In this document: piece by piece, positions 1 through 10,076 of the stretch
How positions within the stretch are numbered: the first letter of the stretch is position 1
Layout: each line of letters starts with the position of its first letter
Assembly: GCA_024707225.1 (NCBI GenBank)
Contig: JANQAE010000001.1
Coordinates: 2,043,387 to 2,107,386 of the forward strand
Length of the DNA stretch: 64,000 bases
Direction of reading: 5' to 3'
Source of the DNA: Dokdonella sp.
GTDB lineage: Bacteria; Pseudomonadota; Gammaproteobacteria; Xanthomonadales; Rhodanobacteraceae
The notes under the pieces: model-generated
Seen by the model: only the letters and a program-made list of their open reading frames with translations
What the model was told of the DNA's origin: nothing
Database searches by the model: none
Position numbers and translations under genes: made by a program

Positions 1-7
1 CCGCATC

Positions 8-565
8 ATGCTCAACGACATCAAGAACGACGCGCAGACGCGCATGAACAAGAGCGTGGACTCGCTCCGCCACGACCTGACCCGGCTGCGCACCGGCCGG
101 GCCAGCGCCTCCCTGCTCGAGCCGCTGAAGGTCTCCTACTACGGCAGCGACATGCCGCTGAGCCAGGTCGCCAGCGTCGCCGTCTCCGACGCGCGCTCGC
201 TGACCGTCACGCCGTGGGAGAAGCAGATGGTCGCACCGATCGAGAAGGCGATCCTGGCCTCCGATCTCGGCCTGACGCCGACCACGGTCGGCAACGTGAT
301 CCGCATCAACCTGCCGGCACTGACCGAGCAGCGCCGCAAGGAGCTGTCCAAGCACGTCGCGCACGAGGGCGAGAACGCCAAGGTGGCGATCCGCAACGTG
401 CGCCGCGACGCGATCCAGCAGGTCAAGGAGCTGCTCAAGGACAAGCAGATCTCCGAGGACGACGAGCGCCGCGCCGAAGAGGACATCCAGAAGCTGACCG
501 ACCGCTTCGTCAAGGAGGTCGACGCCGTCGTCAAGGCCAAGGAAGACGAGTTGATGGCCGTCTGA
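8..565 (+). CDS. frr: Ribosome recycling factor
   Basis: Cytoplasmic protein that, with EF-G, splits the post-termination ribosome so that it can be reused. The 185-residue product has exactly the usual family length, begins [16 protein letters not shown] and carries the conserved LRTGRAS segment near residue 30 and the NVRRDA segment near residue 130. It is complete although it begins only 8 bases from the window edge; tsf and pyrH, which normally precede it, would lie outside. It is followed 20 nt later by uppS on the same strand, the standard gammaproteobacterial order. Confidence 0.98.
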   Translation: MLNDIKNDAQTRMNKSVDSLRHDLTRLRTGRASASLLEPLKVSYYGSDMPLSQVASVAVSDARSLTVTPWEKQMVAPIEKAILASDLGLTPTTVGNVIRINLPALTEQRRKELSKHVAHEGENAKVAIRNVRRDAIQQVKELLKDKQISEDDERRAEEDIQKLTDRFVKEVDAVVKAKEDELMAV

Positions 566-585
566 GCGGCAGCGCCGACCGCCCG

Positions 586-1326
586 ATGACCGCCCCGCCG
601 ACGGCTTCGAAGCCGACCCACATCGCCATCGTCATGGACGGCAACGGACGCTGGGCCGGCCGTCGCCACCGGCCGCGCAGCTTCGGGCATCGCGCCGGCC
701 AGAAGGCCGTGCGCGCCGCGATCGAGTTCTGCCTGCGCCAGGGCATCGGCGCACTGACGCTGTTCGCGTTCTCGAGCGAGAACTGGAAGCGTCCCGAGGA
801 AGAGGTCGGCGCGCTGATGCAGCTGTTCCTGCGCGCGCTCGAGAAGGAAGTCGACGAGCTGCACGAGCATGGCGTGCGCATCGATTTCATCGGCGATCTG
901 GCCGCGTTCGCGCCGGAACTGCGCACGCGCATGGCCGAATCGGCCGCCAAGACCGCCGCCAATGCGGCACTGCGGCTCAACATCGCGGTCAACTACGGCG
1001 GTCGCTGGGACATCGTCCAGGCGGCACGCCGCGCGGCGGTCGAAGCGGCCGCCGGCCGGCTCGATCCGGAGCGGCTCGACGAGGCCGCGCTGGCGCCGTT
1101 CTTCTGCCTGGCCGACCTGCCGCCGGTGGACCTGTTCATCCGTACCGGCGGCGAGCAGCGGATCAGCAACTTCCTGCTGTGGCAGACCGCCTACAGCGAG
1201 CTGTATTTCACCGACGTGCTGTGGCCGGACGTCGACGCCGGCGTGCTCGAACAGGCGCTCGACGCGTTCGCGCGGCGCGACCGCCGCTTCGGCCAGACCC
1301 CGTCCCAGGCGCGCCGGGCCGGATGA
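586..1326 (+). CDS. uppS: Undecaprenyl diphosphate synthase (cis-prenyltransferase)
   Basis: Condenses eight isopentenyl diphosphates onto farnesyl diphosphate to make the C55 carrier for peptidoglycan and O-antigen. The 246-residue protein has the MDGNGRWA motif with catalytic Asp18 and the C-terminal signature [15 protein letters not shown]. The frame stays open well upstream of the chosen ATG, but that stretch overlaps frr. The ATG at 586 sits just ahead of the first conserved block and gives normal family length. Its stop overlaps the cdsA start (ATGA), implying translational coupling. Confidence 0.97.
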   Translation: MTAPPTASKPTHIAIVMDGNGRWAGRRHRPRSFGHRAGQKAVRAAIEFCLRQGIGALTLFAFSSENWKRPEEEVGALMQLFLRALEKEVDELHEHGVRIDFIGDLAAFAPELRTRMAESAAKTAANAALRLNIAVNYGGRWDIVQAARRAAVEAAAGRLDPERLDEAALAPFFCLADLPPVDLFIRTGGEQRISNFLLWQTAYSELYFTDVLWPDVDAGVLEQALDAFARRDRRFGQTPSQARRAG

Positions 1327-2159
1327 GCGCGCTCCGTCAGCGCGTCATGACGGCGCTCGTGCTGGCGCCGCTCGCGGTCGCCGCGATCGTGCTGCTGCCG
1401 ACCGGCGCGATCGCCGTGATCGCGGCCGCCGCGTTCGGCATGGCGCTGTGGGAATGGACGCGCATGATCGGCATGGCCTCGCAGGTCACGCGCGGCGCGG
1501 CGCTGGTCGCGTTCGCTGCGCTGCTGGGGCTGCTGTGGTGGCAGCGCGATACCGCGGTCGGCTGGGGCGTCGTTGTCGCCGGCGCGGCGTGGTGGCTGCT
1601 CGCGCTGGTCTGGCTGCGCCATTTCTCGTTCGCGGCGTCACCGACGCCCGAGAACGTCGCGATCAAGCTGGCCGCCGGCGCGGTCGCGATCGCACCGGCC
1701 TGGGCCGCGCTGCTGCACATCCACGGCGGCGAGCCGCGCGGCCATCTGTGGACGCTGTTCGCGCTGCTGCTGGTCTGGGCGGCCGACACCTTCGCGTACT
1801 TCGCCGGCCGGCAATGGGGACGCGCCAAGCTCGCGCCGCGCATCAGCCCCGGCAAGACGATCGCCGGCGCCTGGGGCGCCCTGGGCGGCACCGTGCTGGT
1901 CGCCGTGGTCGGCGGCTGGCTGCTCGGCGAGCGCGGCGTCGCGCTGGCGCTGCTGATCGTGCTCGCGCTGATCACCACGGCGTTCTCGATCGTCGGCGAC
2001 CTGTTCGAAAGCCTGATCAAGCGCCAGGGCAATACCAAGGACTCGGGCAGTCTGTTCCCGGGCCACGGCGGCCTGTTCGACCGGCTCGACAGCGTCTTCG
2101 CGGCCCTGCCGGTGTTCGCCGTCGGCAAGGCCGCGCTCGACCTGATGACCGGACCGTGA
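1323..2159 (+). CDS. cdsA: Phosphatidate cytidylyltransferase (CDP-diacylglycerol synthase)
   Basis: Integral inner-membrane enzyme making CDP-diacylglycerol from phosphatidic acid and CTP, the precursor of all phospholipids. The 278-residue protein has about seven or eight hydrophobic segments. Near the C-terminus it carries the family signature: [13 protein letters not shown] followed by [14 protein letters not shown]. The start at 1323 overlaps the uppS stop, and the stop overlaps the dxr GTG start. An upstream in-frame start would run far into uppS and was rejected. Confidence 0.96.
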   Translation: MSALRQRVMTALVLAPLAVAAIVLLPTGAIAVIAAAAFGMALWEWTRMIGMASQVTRGAALVAFAALLGLLWWQRDTAVGWGVVVAGAAWWLLALVWLRHFSFAASPTPENVAIKLAAGAVAIAPAWAALLHIHGGEPRGHLWTLFALLLVWAADTFAYFAGRQWGRAKLAPRISPGKTIAGAWGALGGTVLVAVVGGWLLGERGVALALLIVLALITTAFSIVGDLFESLIKRQGNTKDSGSLFPGHGGLFDRLDSVFAALPVFAVGKAALDLMTGP

Positions 2160-3334
2160 AACGGGTCGCCGTCCTCGGCGCGACCGGTTCGATCGGCACC
2201 AGCACGCTGGATGTCGTCGCGCGCCATCCGGAGCGTTTCCAGGCCAGCGTGCTGGCCGCGCACCGCAACGTCGAGGCGCTGGCCGAACTGTGCGTACGGT
2301 TCCGCCCGGAACTGGCGGTCGTCGCGGACCCGGCCTGCGAGCCGGAGCTGCGCGCGCGGCTGGTCGCCGCCGGCGTCCGGACCCGCGTGCTGGCCGGACC
2401 GGATGCGCTGATCGAGGCGGCCGCCGGCGATGCGGCCGACGTCGTCGTCGCGGCGATCGTCGGCGCCGCCGGCCTGCCCTCGACGCTGGCCGCCGCACGC
2501 GCCGGCAAGCGCCTGCTGCTGGCCAACAAGGAGGCGATCGTCATGGCCGGCCCGCTGCTGCTGGCCGCGCTCGCGGCCGGCGGCGGCGATCTGCTGCCGA
2601 TCGATTCGGAGCACAACGCGATCTACCAGTGCCTGCCGCAGCGCCGGACCGGCGAGGGCGCAGCCGGCGTACGCCGCCTGCTGCTGACCGCTTCGGGCGG
2701 CCCGTTCCGCGGCTGGAACGCCGAGCGCCTGCGCACGGTCACGCCCGAACTGGCCTGCGCGCATCCGAACTGGCGCATGGGCCGCAAGATCTCGGTCGAC
2801 TCGGCGACCCTGATGAACAAGGGCCTGGAGGTCATCGAGGCGCACTTCCTGTTCGGCGCCGCGGCCGACGCGATCGACGTGGTCGTCCATCGCCAGAGCA
2901 TCGTGCATTCGCTGGTCGAGTACCTGGACGGCTCGGTGCTGGCCCAGCTCGGACAGCCGGACATGCGCACCGCGATCGCCTACGGGCTGGCCTGGCCGGA
3001 GCGCATCGAGGCCGGCGTGCGTCCGCTCGATCTGGTCGCGCTGGCGCGGCTCGATTTCGAGGCGGCCGACGGCGAGACGTTCCGCTGTCTGCCGCTGGCC
3101 TATGCGGCCCTGCGCGCCGGCGGCAATGCGCCGGCCGTGCTGAACGCCGCCAACGAGGAGGCGGTGGCCGCGTTTCTCGAAGGACGGCTCGATTTCCCCG
3201 GCATTGCCGCGATCATCGAGGAAACCTTGCAGAACGTCCCGCATCGTGGCGTGGACCGGCTCGAGGCCTTGTTTGACGACGATTTAACTGCGCGTCGGCA
3301 AGCGCAACGTATCATTGCCGCCCGGTTCAGCTGA
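2156..3334 (+). CDS. dxr: 1-deoxy-D-xylulose 5-phosphate reductoisomerase
   Basis: Second enzyme of the MEP isoprenoid pathway; rearranges and reduces DXP to 2-C-methylerythritol 4-phosphate with NADPH. The 392-residue protein starts with GTG overlapping the cdsA stop. It has the nucleotide-binding GATGSIG motif at residues 7-13, the metal/substrate segments DSEHNAIYQ and SGGPFRGW, and the [19 protein letters not shown] block. It supplies isoprenoid precursor for UppS encoded two genes upstream. Confidence 0.97.
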   Translation: MKRVAVLGATGSIGTSTLDVVARHPERFQASVLAAHRNVEALAELCVRFRPELAVVADPACEPELRARLVAAGVRTRVLAGPDALIEAAAGDAADVVVAAIVGAAGLPSTLAAARAGKRLLLANKEAIVMAGPLLLAALAAGGGDLLPIDSEHNAIYQCLPQRRTGEGAAGVRRLLLTASGGPFRGWNAERLRTVTPELACAHPNWRMGRKISVDSATLMNKGLEVIEAHFLFGAAADAIDVVVHRQSIVHSLVEYLDGSVLAQLGQPDMRTAIAYGLAWPERIEAGVRPLDLVALARLDFEAADGETFRCLPLAYAALRAGGNAPAVLNAANEEAVAAFLEGRLDFPGIAAIIEETLQNVPHRGVDRLEALFDDDLTARRQAQRIIAARFS

Positions 3335-3342
3335 TTGTGCTT

Positions 3343-4689
3343 ATGCAAACCTTCTTCGGCTCGGTCTGGTGGCTGATCGTGACCCTCGGGTTGCTGATCA
3401 CGTTCCACGAATACGGCCACTACGTCGTCGCGCGCTATTTCGGCGTCAAGGTGACGCGTTTCTCGATCGGTTTCGGCAAGCCGCTGTGGTCGCGCCACAA
3501 TCGCGAAGGCACCGAATTCACGATCTCGGCGATCCCGCTCGGCGGCTACGTCAAGATGCTCGACGAGCGCGAAGGCGATGTCGCACCGCAGGACCTGGCC
3601 GGCGCGCACAACCGCAAGCCGGTGCTGCAGCGCATGGCGATCGCCGCGGCCGGACCGGCCTTCAACCTGATCTTCGCGATCGCCGCGCTGTGGCTGATGT
3701 TCATGGTCGGCCGCCCCGACTACCAGCCGGTCATCGCCGAGCCGGCCGGCCTCGCGGCCGAGTCCGGCTTCGCGGCCGGCGACCATTTCCTGGCGCTGGA
3801 CGGCGAGCCGGTCGAGGCCTGGAGCGAGGCGATCATGTCGATCGCGCACTCGGCGCTGGCCCGGCGCGACGTGCAGGTCGAGGTCCGTGACGCCGCCGGC
3901 GACCGGCGCGACCGCACGCTGCGGCTGAGCCGCCTGCCCGAGGGCGTCGAGGGGACCCAGGCGCTCGACGCGGTCGGCCTGCAGCTGCGGGCGCCCCAGA
4001 TCGCGGCGACCGTCGGCGGCCTGGCCGGCGACGGCGCGGCCGCCGCGGCAGGGCTCAGGGTCGGCGACCGGATCGTCTCGATCAACGAGCAGCCGGTCCG
4101 CCAGTATGCCGACATCAGCCCGCTGATCCAGCAGCAGGCCGCCGCCAACCCGACCCTGGCCGTGCGCGTGGAGCGCGACGGCGCGAGCCTGAGCGTACCG
4201 GTCACGGTGCGCCCGCACGCGTTCGCCGACGGCAGCCAGCGCTGGGTCATGGGCATCGAGGCGCCCGACGCCCACGACGCGATACTGCGCCACGGACCGC
4301 TGGCGGCGATCCCGGCGGCCCTGGCCGACGCCTGGAAATCGACCAAGAACACCGTTTCGGTGATCACCCGGATGGTCACCGGCGAGGTGTCGGCCAAGAA
4401 CCTGTCCGGCGTCATCACGATCGCCCAGGTCGCCAATTCCTCGGCCCAGATGGGCATCGCCTGGTTCCTCTCGTTCCTGGCGGTGATCTCGCTGAACCTG
4501 GCGATCCTCAACCTGCTGCCGGTGCCCGTGTTGGATGGCGGACATCTGCTGTATTACCTTATCGAGCTGATAAAGGGCAGCCCGGTCAGCGAACGGACCC
4601 AGATCGCCGGCCAGTACGTGGGCCTGATCGTACTGGTCGCGATGATGGGGCTGGCGTTCTACAACGACATTCTGCGGCTCGCGTCCTAA
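3343..4689 (+). CDS. rseP: RIP metalloprotease RseP (site-2 protease)
   Basis: Inner-membrane zinc protease that cuts anti-sigma-E and cleared signal-peptide remnants inside the membrane. It has an N-terminal transmembrane helix bearing the HEYGH zinc motif near residue 22 and two PDZ domains in the periplasmic middle part. The C-terminal helices carry NLLPVPVLDGGH, which supplies the third ligand. The protein is about 448 residues. I chose the ATG at 3343; a GTG two codons upstream (3337) is equally possible because neither has a clear ribosome binding site. It lies directly ahead of bamA. Confidence 0.95.
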   Translation: MQTFFGSVWWLIVTLGLLITFHEYGHYVVARYFGVKVTRFSIGFGKPLWSRHNREGTEFTISAIPLGGYVKMLDEREGDVAPQDLAGAHNRKPVLQRMAIAAAGPAFNLIFAIAALWLMFMVGRPDYQPVIAEPAGLAAESGFAAGDHFLALDGEPVEAWSEAIMSIAHSALARRDVQVEVRDAAGDRRDRTLRLSRLPEGVEGTQALDAVGLQLRAPQIAATVGGLAGDGAAAAAGLRVGDRIVSINEQPVRQYADISPLIQQQAAANPTLAVRVERDGASLSVPVTVRPHAFADGSQRWVMGIEAPDAHDAILRHGPLAAIPAALADAWKSTKNTVSVITRMVTGEVSAKNLSGVITIAQVANSSAQMGIAWFLSFLAVISLNLAILNLLPVPVLDGGHLLYYLIELIKGSPVSERTQIAGQYVGLIVLVAMMGLAFYNDILRLAS

Positions 4690-4769
4690 GAACCGCGGAC
4701 TGCCCGATAACAACGAACCCGTGGCGCGCGCGCCTGCCACGGACCGAGCGTGCCTCTACGGAAGTGACG

Positions 4770-7163
4770 ATGAAGCGTATAGCTGCCCTGATCCTGTTTG
4801 CCTGGCTGTCCAGCCAGGATGCACTGGCCTTCGACGCGTTCACGGTGTCCGACATCCGTATCGACGGCCTCTCGCGCATCGCGGCCGGCACGGTCTTCAC
4901 GTACCTGCCGGTCGAGAAGGGCGACACGATGAACGCCGAGCGCGCCGAGCAGGCGATCCGCGCGCTCTACAAGACCGGCTTCTTCAACGACGTCCAGCTC
5001 TCGCGCCAGGGCGACATCCTCGTCGTCGCGGTCCGCGAGCGGCCGCAGATCTCCAAGATCTCGATCCGCGGCAACAAGGACCTCAAGGAAGATGACCTGC
5101 GCACCGGCCTGAAGGGCATCGGCCTGGTCGAGGGCGAGACCTTCGACCGCCTCAAGCTCGACGAGGTGCAGGCGGAACTGACGCGCCAGTACTACAACCG
5201 CGGCAAGTACAACGTCTCGATCAAGACCGCGACGGTCAATCTCGACCGCAACCGCATCGAGGTCGCGATCAACGTCGCCGAGGGCAAGCCGGCGAAGATC
5301 AAGCACATCAACATCGTCGGCAACACGACCTTCCCGGACCGCACGATCAAGGACCAGTTCGAGTCGGGCACGACCAACTGGACCTCGTGGTACTCGCGCA
5401 ACGACCAGTACTCGCGCGAGAAGATGTCCGGCGACCTCGAGAAGCTGGCGTCGTATTATCTCGACCGCGGCTACGTCGACTTCAACGTCGACTCGACCCA
5501 GGTCTCGATCAGCCCCGACAAGCGCCGCATGTTCGTCACCGCGAACATTCGCGAGGGCGAGATCTACACCGTCAACGACATCAAGATCACCGGCAACCTG
5601 GTCCTCAACGAGGAGGACCTGCGCAAGCTGCTGACGATCAGCGTCGGCGAGACGTTCTCGCGGCGCAAGGTCGAGCAGTCCTCCGACGCGATGACCGCGG
5701 TGCTCGCGAACATCGGCTACGCGTTCGCCGAGGTCGTGCCGCTGCCCGACGTGCACAAGGACAGCCGCGAGGTCGGCCTGACCTTCCTGGTCAATCCCGG
5801 CAAGCGCGTCTACGTGCGGCGCATCACCTTCAAGGGCAACACGACCACCGAGGACCAGGTGCTGCGGCGCGAGATGCGCCAGCTCGAAGGTTCCTGGTAC
5901 TCGCAGGCGGCGATCGACCGCTCGAAGATCCGCCTGCAGCGTCTGGGCTTCTTCAAGAACGTGACGATCGAGACGCCGGGCGTGCCCGGCAGCGACGACC
6001 AGATCGACGTGCAGGTCGCGGTGGAGGAGCAGTCGTCCGGCTCGCTGAACTTCGGCCTCGGCTACTCGCAGCTGCAGGGCATCATCGGCAGCGTGTCGGT
6101 CACGCAGAACAACCTGTTCGGCACCGGCAACCGGGTCAGCGTGACCGCGCAGCAGAGCTCTTACTACACGCGCTACGACCTGTCGTACTTCGAGCCGTAT
6201 CTGAACGACGACGGCCTCGGCCTCGGCTACAACATCTCGCACAGCGAGATGGACCAGGGCGAGGCCAATCTCGCCTCGTACCTGACCAACCGCGATGCGT
6301 TCAGCACCTACCTCGGCATTCCGATCAGCGAGTCGGACACGATCAACGCGCAGATCGGCCTCAGCAAGACCAGCATCACGGCCTACAGCGGTGTCACGCC
6401 GGACCGCATCATCAATTACCTGCACAACCTCGGCAACCGCACGCTGCACAGCTGGGATACGCAGCTGTCGTGGGTGCACGACACGCGCAACCGCTACTGG
6501 AACCCGACGCGCGGCTCGATCCACCAGATCTCGCTCAACGTGGTCCTGCCCGGTTCGACGGTCGAGTACTACAAGCTGTTCTACAAGTACGGCCAGTATT
6601 TCCCGATCACCGAGAAGCTGACGTTCTTCGGCAATCTCAGCCTCGGCTACGGCGACAGCTACCGCGACCCGAAGAGCGTCCTGCCGCGCAGCGATCCGCG
6701 CTACATGCAGATCAACGGCCTGCCGTTCTACGAGAACTTCTATGCCGGCGGCGTCGCCGACGTGCGCGGCTTCCGCGACAACACGCTCGGTCCGTGGGAG
6801 CTCTATCCGGGCTGTACCGGCAACCAGATCGGCCCGATCGGCAACACGACGCGACCGAGCCGCTACTGCCGCCAGCCGATCGGCGGTGCGTTCAAGACGG
6901 TCGGCTCGGTCGAGGTGATCTTCCCGACGCCGTTCATGAAGGAGAACAGCGAGACCACGCGCCTGTCGTGGTTCCTCGACGTCGGCAACGTGTTCCAGAA
7001 CTACGACGCGTTCTCGGCCAGCGAGCTGCGCGCGTCCACCGGCCTGTCGTTCCGCTGGCAGGCGCCGGTCGGCCCGATCGTGATCAATCTGGCGCGCCCC
7101 CTGCGCAAGAAGGACGGCGATCAAACCGAGACCATCCAGTTCACGTTCGGTACCATGTTCTAA
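4770..7163 (+). CDS. bamA: Outer membrane protein assembly factor BamA
   Basis: Essential outer-membrane Omp85 protein that folds and inserts beta-barrel proteins. The 797-residue product has a signal peptide ending near residue 20 (SSQDALA), five POTRA repeats over roughly residues 22-420 and a C-terminal 16-strand barrel. The barrel has the conserved VRGF loop-6 motif and ends in TIQFTFGTMF, whose terminal aromatic is typical of barrels. The ATG at 4770 is preferred over a GTG two codons upstream because it puts Lys-Arg at the start of the signal peptide. The gene pairs with skp downstream and rseP upstream. Confidence 0.97.
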   Translation: MKRIAALILFAWLSSQDALAFDAFTVSDIRIDGLSRIAAGTVFTYLPVEKGDTMNAERAEQAIRALYKTGFFNDVQLSRQGDILVVAVRERPQISKISIRGNKDLKEDDLRTGLKGIGLVEGETFDRLKLDEVQAELTRQYYNRGKYNVSIKTATVNLDRNRIEVAINVAEGKPAKIKHINIVGNTTFPDRTIKDQFESGTTNWTSWYSRNDQYSREKMSGDLEKLASYYLDRGYVDFNVDSTQVSISPDKRRMFVTANIREGEIYTVNDIKITGNLVLNEEDLRKLLTISVGETFSRRKVEQSSDAMTAVLANIGYAFAEVVPLPDVHKDSREVGLTFLVNPGKRVYVRRITFKGNTTTEDQVLRREMRQLEGSWYSQAAIDRSKIRLQRLGFFKNVTIETPGVPGSDDQIDVQVAVEEQSSGSLNFGLGYSQLQGIIGSVSVTQNNLFGTGNRVSVTAQQSSYYTRYDLSYFEPYLNDDGLGLGYNISHSEMDQGEANLASYLTNRDAFSTYLGIPISESDTINAQIGLSKTSITAYSGVTPDRIINYLHNLGNRTLHSWDTQLSWVHDTRNRYWNPTRGSIHQISLNVVLPGSTVEYYKLFYKYGQYFPITEKLTFFGNLSLGYGDSYRDPKSVLPRSDPRYMQINGLPFYENFYAGGVADVRGFRDNTLGPWELYPGCTGNQIGPIGNTTRPSRYCRQPIGGAFKTVGSVEVIFPTPFMKENSETTRLSWFLDVGNVFQNYDAFSASELRASTGLSFRWQAPVGPIVINLARPLRKKDGDQTETIQFTFGTMF

Positions 7164-7219
7164 AGTTCACGGGGCGCGGGAGTGCCCGTCCGCAATGACT
7201 TGACCCGGGGGGACGGCAG

Positions 7220-7783
7220 GTGAGGCAGCGCGCAAATCGGTTTCTTCCGGCGCACGCGCTGCTGGCCGCACTGGCGATGGGCGCCGTCGCGGCCCAGGCC
7301 CAGACTCCCGCGCCGGCCCCCGCCGCCGCGCGAATCGGCTATCTGGACACCAAGCGGCTGATCGACAACATGCCCCAGACCGTCGCCGCGCGCGAGAAGC
7401 TCGAGCGGGAGTTCGCCCAGCGCGACGCGGCGCTGCGCGCCGACGAGACGCGCCTGGAAGAGCTGCGCTCGCGCCAGAACCGCGATGCACCGATCCTGAC
7501 CCTCGACGCCGCCGACGCGCTGCAGCGCGAGATCGACGCGCTCGAGCGGCTGATCCGGCGCAGCCGCGACAATCTGCGCAACGAGCTCAAGACGCGGACC
7601 GACCAGGAGACCGACCGCAACTGGCGCGAGATCGAGAACACGATCGTCGAGTTCGCGCGCAGCGAAGGCTACGACCTGATCGTCAGCAGCCCGGTCGTCT
7701 ACGCCAGTCCGCGCATCGACGTCACCGACCGCGTGCTCGAGCGGCTGCGCCGCCAGTACCAGACCCGCGAGGGCGGCCGATGA
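7220..7783 (+). CDS. skp: Periplasmic chaperone Skp/OmpH
   Basis: Trimeric periplasmic holdase that escorts unfolded outer-membrane proteins to the BAM complex. The 187-residue protein has a cleavable signal peptide ending near AAQAQT and then a conserved first strand (RIGYLDTKRLI). A long charged coiled-coil region follows at about residues 50-150 and the typical YDLIVSSPVVYASPRIDVT tail closes it. GTG start at 7220, with a G-rich Shine-Dalgarno-like run at about 7207-7213. The stop overlaps the lpxD start (ATGA). Confidence 0.92.
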   Translation: MRQRANRFLPAHALLAALAMGAVAAQAQTPAPAPAAARIGYLDTKRLIDNMPQTVAAREKLEREFAQRDAALRADETRLEELRSRQNRDAPILTLDAADALQREIDALERLIRRSRDNLRNELKTRTDQETDRNWREIENTIVEFARSEGYDLIVSSPVVYASPRIDVTDRVLERLRRQYQTREGGR

Positions 7784-8805
7784 GGCCTCGCCATGCGCTG
7801 GCCGAGCTGGCCGAGCGCTTCGACCTGGCGCTGCACGGCGACGGGCGGGGCTCCATCGAGGGCGTCGGCACGCTCGGCGCCGCCGGGCCCGAGCAGCTGA
7901 GCTTCCTCGCCTCGGCGCAGTACCGCGGCCAGCTCGCGTCGACGCGCGCCGGCGCGGTGATCGTGCGCGAGGCCGACGCGGCGGCGTGCCCGGTACCGGC
8001 GCTGATCGCCGCCGATCCGTACGTCGCCTATGCGCGGATCGCCGCGCTGTTCGATCACGTGCCGGCGGCGCCGCCGGGCATCCATCCCAGCGCCGTGGTC
8101 GCGGCCGAGGCGAGAATCGCCGACGGCGCTTCGATCGGCCCGTTCTGCGTCGTCGAGGCCGGTGCCGAGGTCGAGGACGGCGCGATCGTCGGCCCGCACT
8201 GCACGATCGGCCCCGATTGCCGCATCGGTGCCGGCAGCCGCCTGGTCGCGCGCGTGACGCTGGTGCTGCGCGTGGCGCTCGGGCGCCGCGTGCTGGTCCA
8301 TCCCGGTGCGGTGATCGGCGCGGACGGGTTCGGCCTCGCGTTCGAGCGCGACCACTGGATCAAGGTGCCGCAGCTCGGCGGCGTGCGCATCGGCGACGAC
8401 TGCGAGATCGGCGCCAACACGACGATCGACCGCGGCGCGATCGAGGACACGGTCCTGGAGGCGGACGTGCGGCTCGACAACCAGATCCAGATCGCCCACA
8501 ACGTCCACATCGGCGCGCATACCGCGCTGGCCGGCTGCGCGGCGGTCGCCGGCAGCGCGCGCATCGGCCGCTACTGCCTGATCGGCGGCGGCGCTGGCAT
8601 ACTCGGCCACCTCGAAATCGCCGACAAGGTCACGGTGACGGCCCGCAGCCTGGTGACCCATTCGATCCGCGAGCCGGGCGAGTACTCCTCCGGCACGCCG
8701 ATCCAGGAGAATCGCCTCTGGCGGCGCAATGCGGCGCGCTTCAAACACCTGGACGAGCTCGCCCGGCGCGTCGCCCAGCTCGCAAACAAGGACTCTCCTC
8801 GATGA
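7780..8805 (+). CDS. lpxD: UDP-3-O-(3-hydroxyacyl)glucosamine N-acyltransferase
   Basis: Third step of lipid A synthesis: transfers a 3-hydroxyacyl chain from ACP to the 2-amine of UDP-3-O-acylglucosamine. The 341-residue protein has an N-terminal uridine-binding domain and a left-handed parallel beta-helix of hexapeptide repeats. The catalytic His lies in DNQIQIAHNVHIG near residue 240. It overlaps skp upstream and fabZ downstream by 4 nt each. Confidence 0.97.
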   Translation: MRPRHALAELAERFDLALHGDGRGSIEGVGTLGAAGPEQLSFLASAQYRGQLASTRAGAVIVREADAAACPVPALIAADPYVAYARIAALFDHVPAAPPGIHPSAVVAAEARIADGASIGPFCVVEAGAEVEDGAIVGPHCTIGPDCRIGAGSRLVARVTLVLRVALGRRVLVHPGAVIGADGFGLAFERDHWIKVPQLGGVRIGDDCEIGANTTIDRGAIEDTVLEADVRLDNQIQIAHNVHIGAHTALAGCAAVAGSARIGRYCLIGGGAGILGHLEIADKVTVTARSLVTHSIREPGEYSSGTPIQENRLWRRNAARFKHLDELARRVAQLANKDSPR

Positions 8806-9284
8806 ATGATGTTGTAGATGCGGCCGTGGCCCCCGAGGCCCTGCCGATCGGCGTCGAACGGATCGCCGAAATCCTGCCGCACCGCTACCCGTTCCTGCTG
8901 GTGGACCGGGTGCTGGCCTACGAGCCCGGCAAGAAGATCACGGCGATGAAGAACGTCACGATCAACGAGCCGTTCTTCCAGGGCCACTTCCCCGGCCATC
9001 CGGTCATGCCGGGCGTGCTGATGATCGAGGCGATGGCGCAGACCTCCGGCCTGCTCGTGCACCTGTCGATCAAGCACGATCCGACCCAGCCCAAGCTGTT
9101 CTATCTGGTACGCGTCGACCAGGCCCGCTTCAGCCGCATCGTCGGTCCCGGCGACCAGCTGATCTTCCAGGTCGAGCAGAAGCGCCTGATGCGTGGCATG
9201 GGCAAGTACTGGTGCGAGGCGCTGGTCGACGGCAAGCTGGTCGCCGAGGCCGAGCTGCTGTGCGCGGAGCGGAACGGCCGATGA
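8802..9284 (+). CDS. fabZ: 3-hydroxyacyl-[ACP] dehydratase FabZ
   Basis: Dehydrates 3-hydroxyacyl-ACP in fatty-acid elongation and competes with LpxA and LpxD for the same substrate, which explains its place in this operon. The 160-residue hot-dog protein carries [13 protein letters not shown] and the catalytic [20 protein letters not shown] segment with active His and Glu. The ATG overlapping the lpxD stop was chosen; the open frame upstream of it only shadows lpxD. It overlaps lpxA by 4 nt. Confidence 0.97.
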   Translation: MNDVVDAAVAPEALPIGVERIAEILPHRYPFLLVDRVLAYEPGKKITAMKNVTINEPFFQGHFPGHPVMPGVLMIEAMAQTSGLLVHLSIKHDPTQPKLFYLVRVDQARFSRIVGPGDQLIFQVEQKRLMRGMGKYWCEALVDGKLVAEAELLCAERNGR

Positions 9285-10051
9285 TCCACCCGACCGCGCA
9301 GATCGATCCGTCGGCCGAACTCGGCGAGGGCGTGTCGGTCGGCGCCTACAGCATCGTCGGCGGCGGCGTCGTGATCGGCGCCGGCACCTGGATCGGGCCG
9401 CACGTGGTGATCGACGCCGGCACGCGCATCGGCCGCGACAACCGCCTGTATCAGTTCGCGTCGATCGGCTCCGATCCGCAGGACAAGAAGTTCCACGGCG
9501 AGGACACCCGGCTCGAGATCGGCGACCGCAACCACATCCGCGAGTTCGTCACGATCAACCGCGGCACCGGCGCCGGCGGCGGCGTCACGCGTCTGGGCAG
9601 CGACAACTGGATTCTGGCCTATTCGCACATCGCGCACGACTGCCAGGTCGGCAGCCACGTCGTGTTCTCGAACAATGCCACGCTGGCCGGGCACGTGACG
9701 ATCGGCGACCACGTCATCCTCTCCGGCTTCGCCGGCATCCACCAGTTCTGCCGGATCGGCGCCCACGCGTTCATCGGCATGGGCTGCCTCGTCAACGGCG
9801 ATGTGCCGCCGTTCGTGATGATGGCCGACGACTACGGCCGCCCGCGCGGCATCAATGCCGAGGGCCTCAAGCGCCGCGGCTTCACGGCCGAACGGATCGG
9901 CCGGATCAAGCGCGCCTATCGCACCCTGTACGTCGCCGGCACGCCGCTGGCCGAAGCGCGCCAGCAGCTGGCCGAGCAGGCCCGCGACAGCGAGGACGTC
10001 GCCGCCCTGCTCGCCTTCATCGACGCCGGCGAGCGCGGACTGGCGCGGTGA
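9281..10051 (+). CDS. lpxA: UDP-N-acetylglucosamine acyltransferase
   Basis: First step of lipid A synthesis: transfers a 3-hydroxyacyl chain from ACP to the 3-OH of UDP-GlcNAc. The 256-residue protein is a hexapeptide-repeat beta-helix with catalytic His in [10 protein letters not shown] near residue 119 and a C-terminal helical domain with [11 protein letters not shown]. Counting from HQFC (His154), the acyl-ruler position equivalent to E. coli Gly173 is Met167 (segment AFIGMGC), as in the C10-selective Pseudomonas enzyme. It starts at the ATG overlapping the fabZ stop. Confidence 0.97.
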   Translation: MIHPTAQIDPSAELGEGVSVGAYSIVGGGVVIGAGTWIGPHVVIDAGTRIGRDNRLYQFASIGSDPQDKKFHGEDTRLEIGDRNHIREFVTINRGTGAGGGVTRLGSDNWILAYSHIAHDCQVGSHVVFSNNATLAGHVTIGDHVILSGFAGIHQFCRIGAHAFIGMGCLVNGDVPPFVMMADDYGRPRGINAEGLKRRGFTAERIGRIKRAYRTLYVAGTPLAEARQQLAEQARDSEDVAALLAFIDAGERGLAR

Positions 10052-10076
10052 AAGCGGCGTCGCCGCGGCCGCCGCG

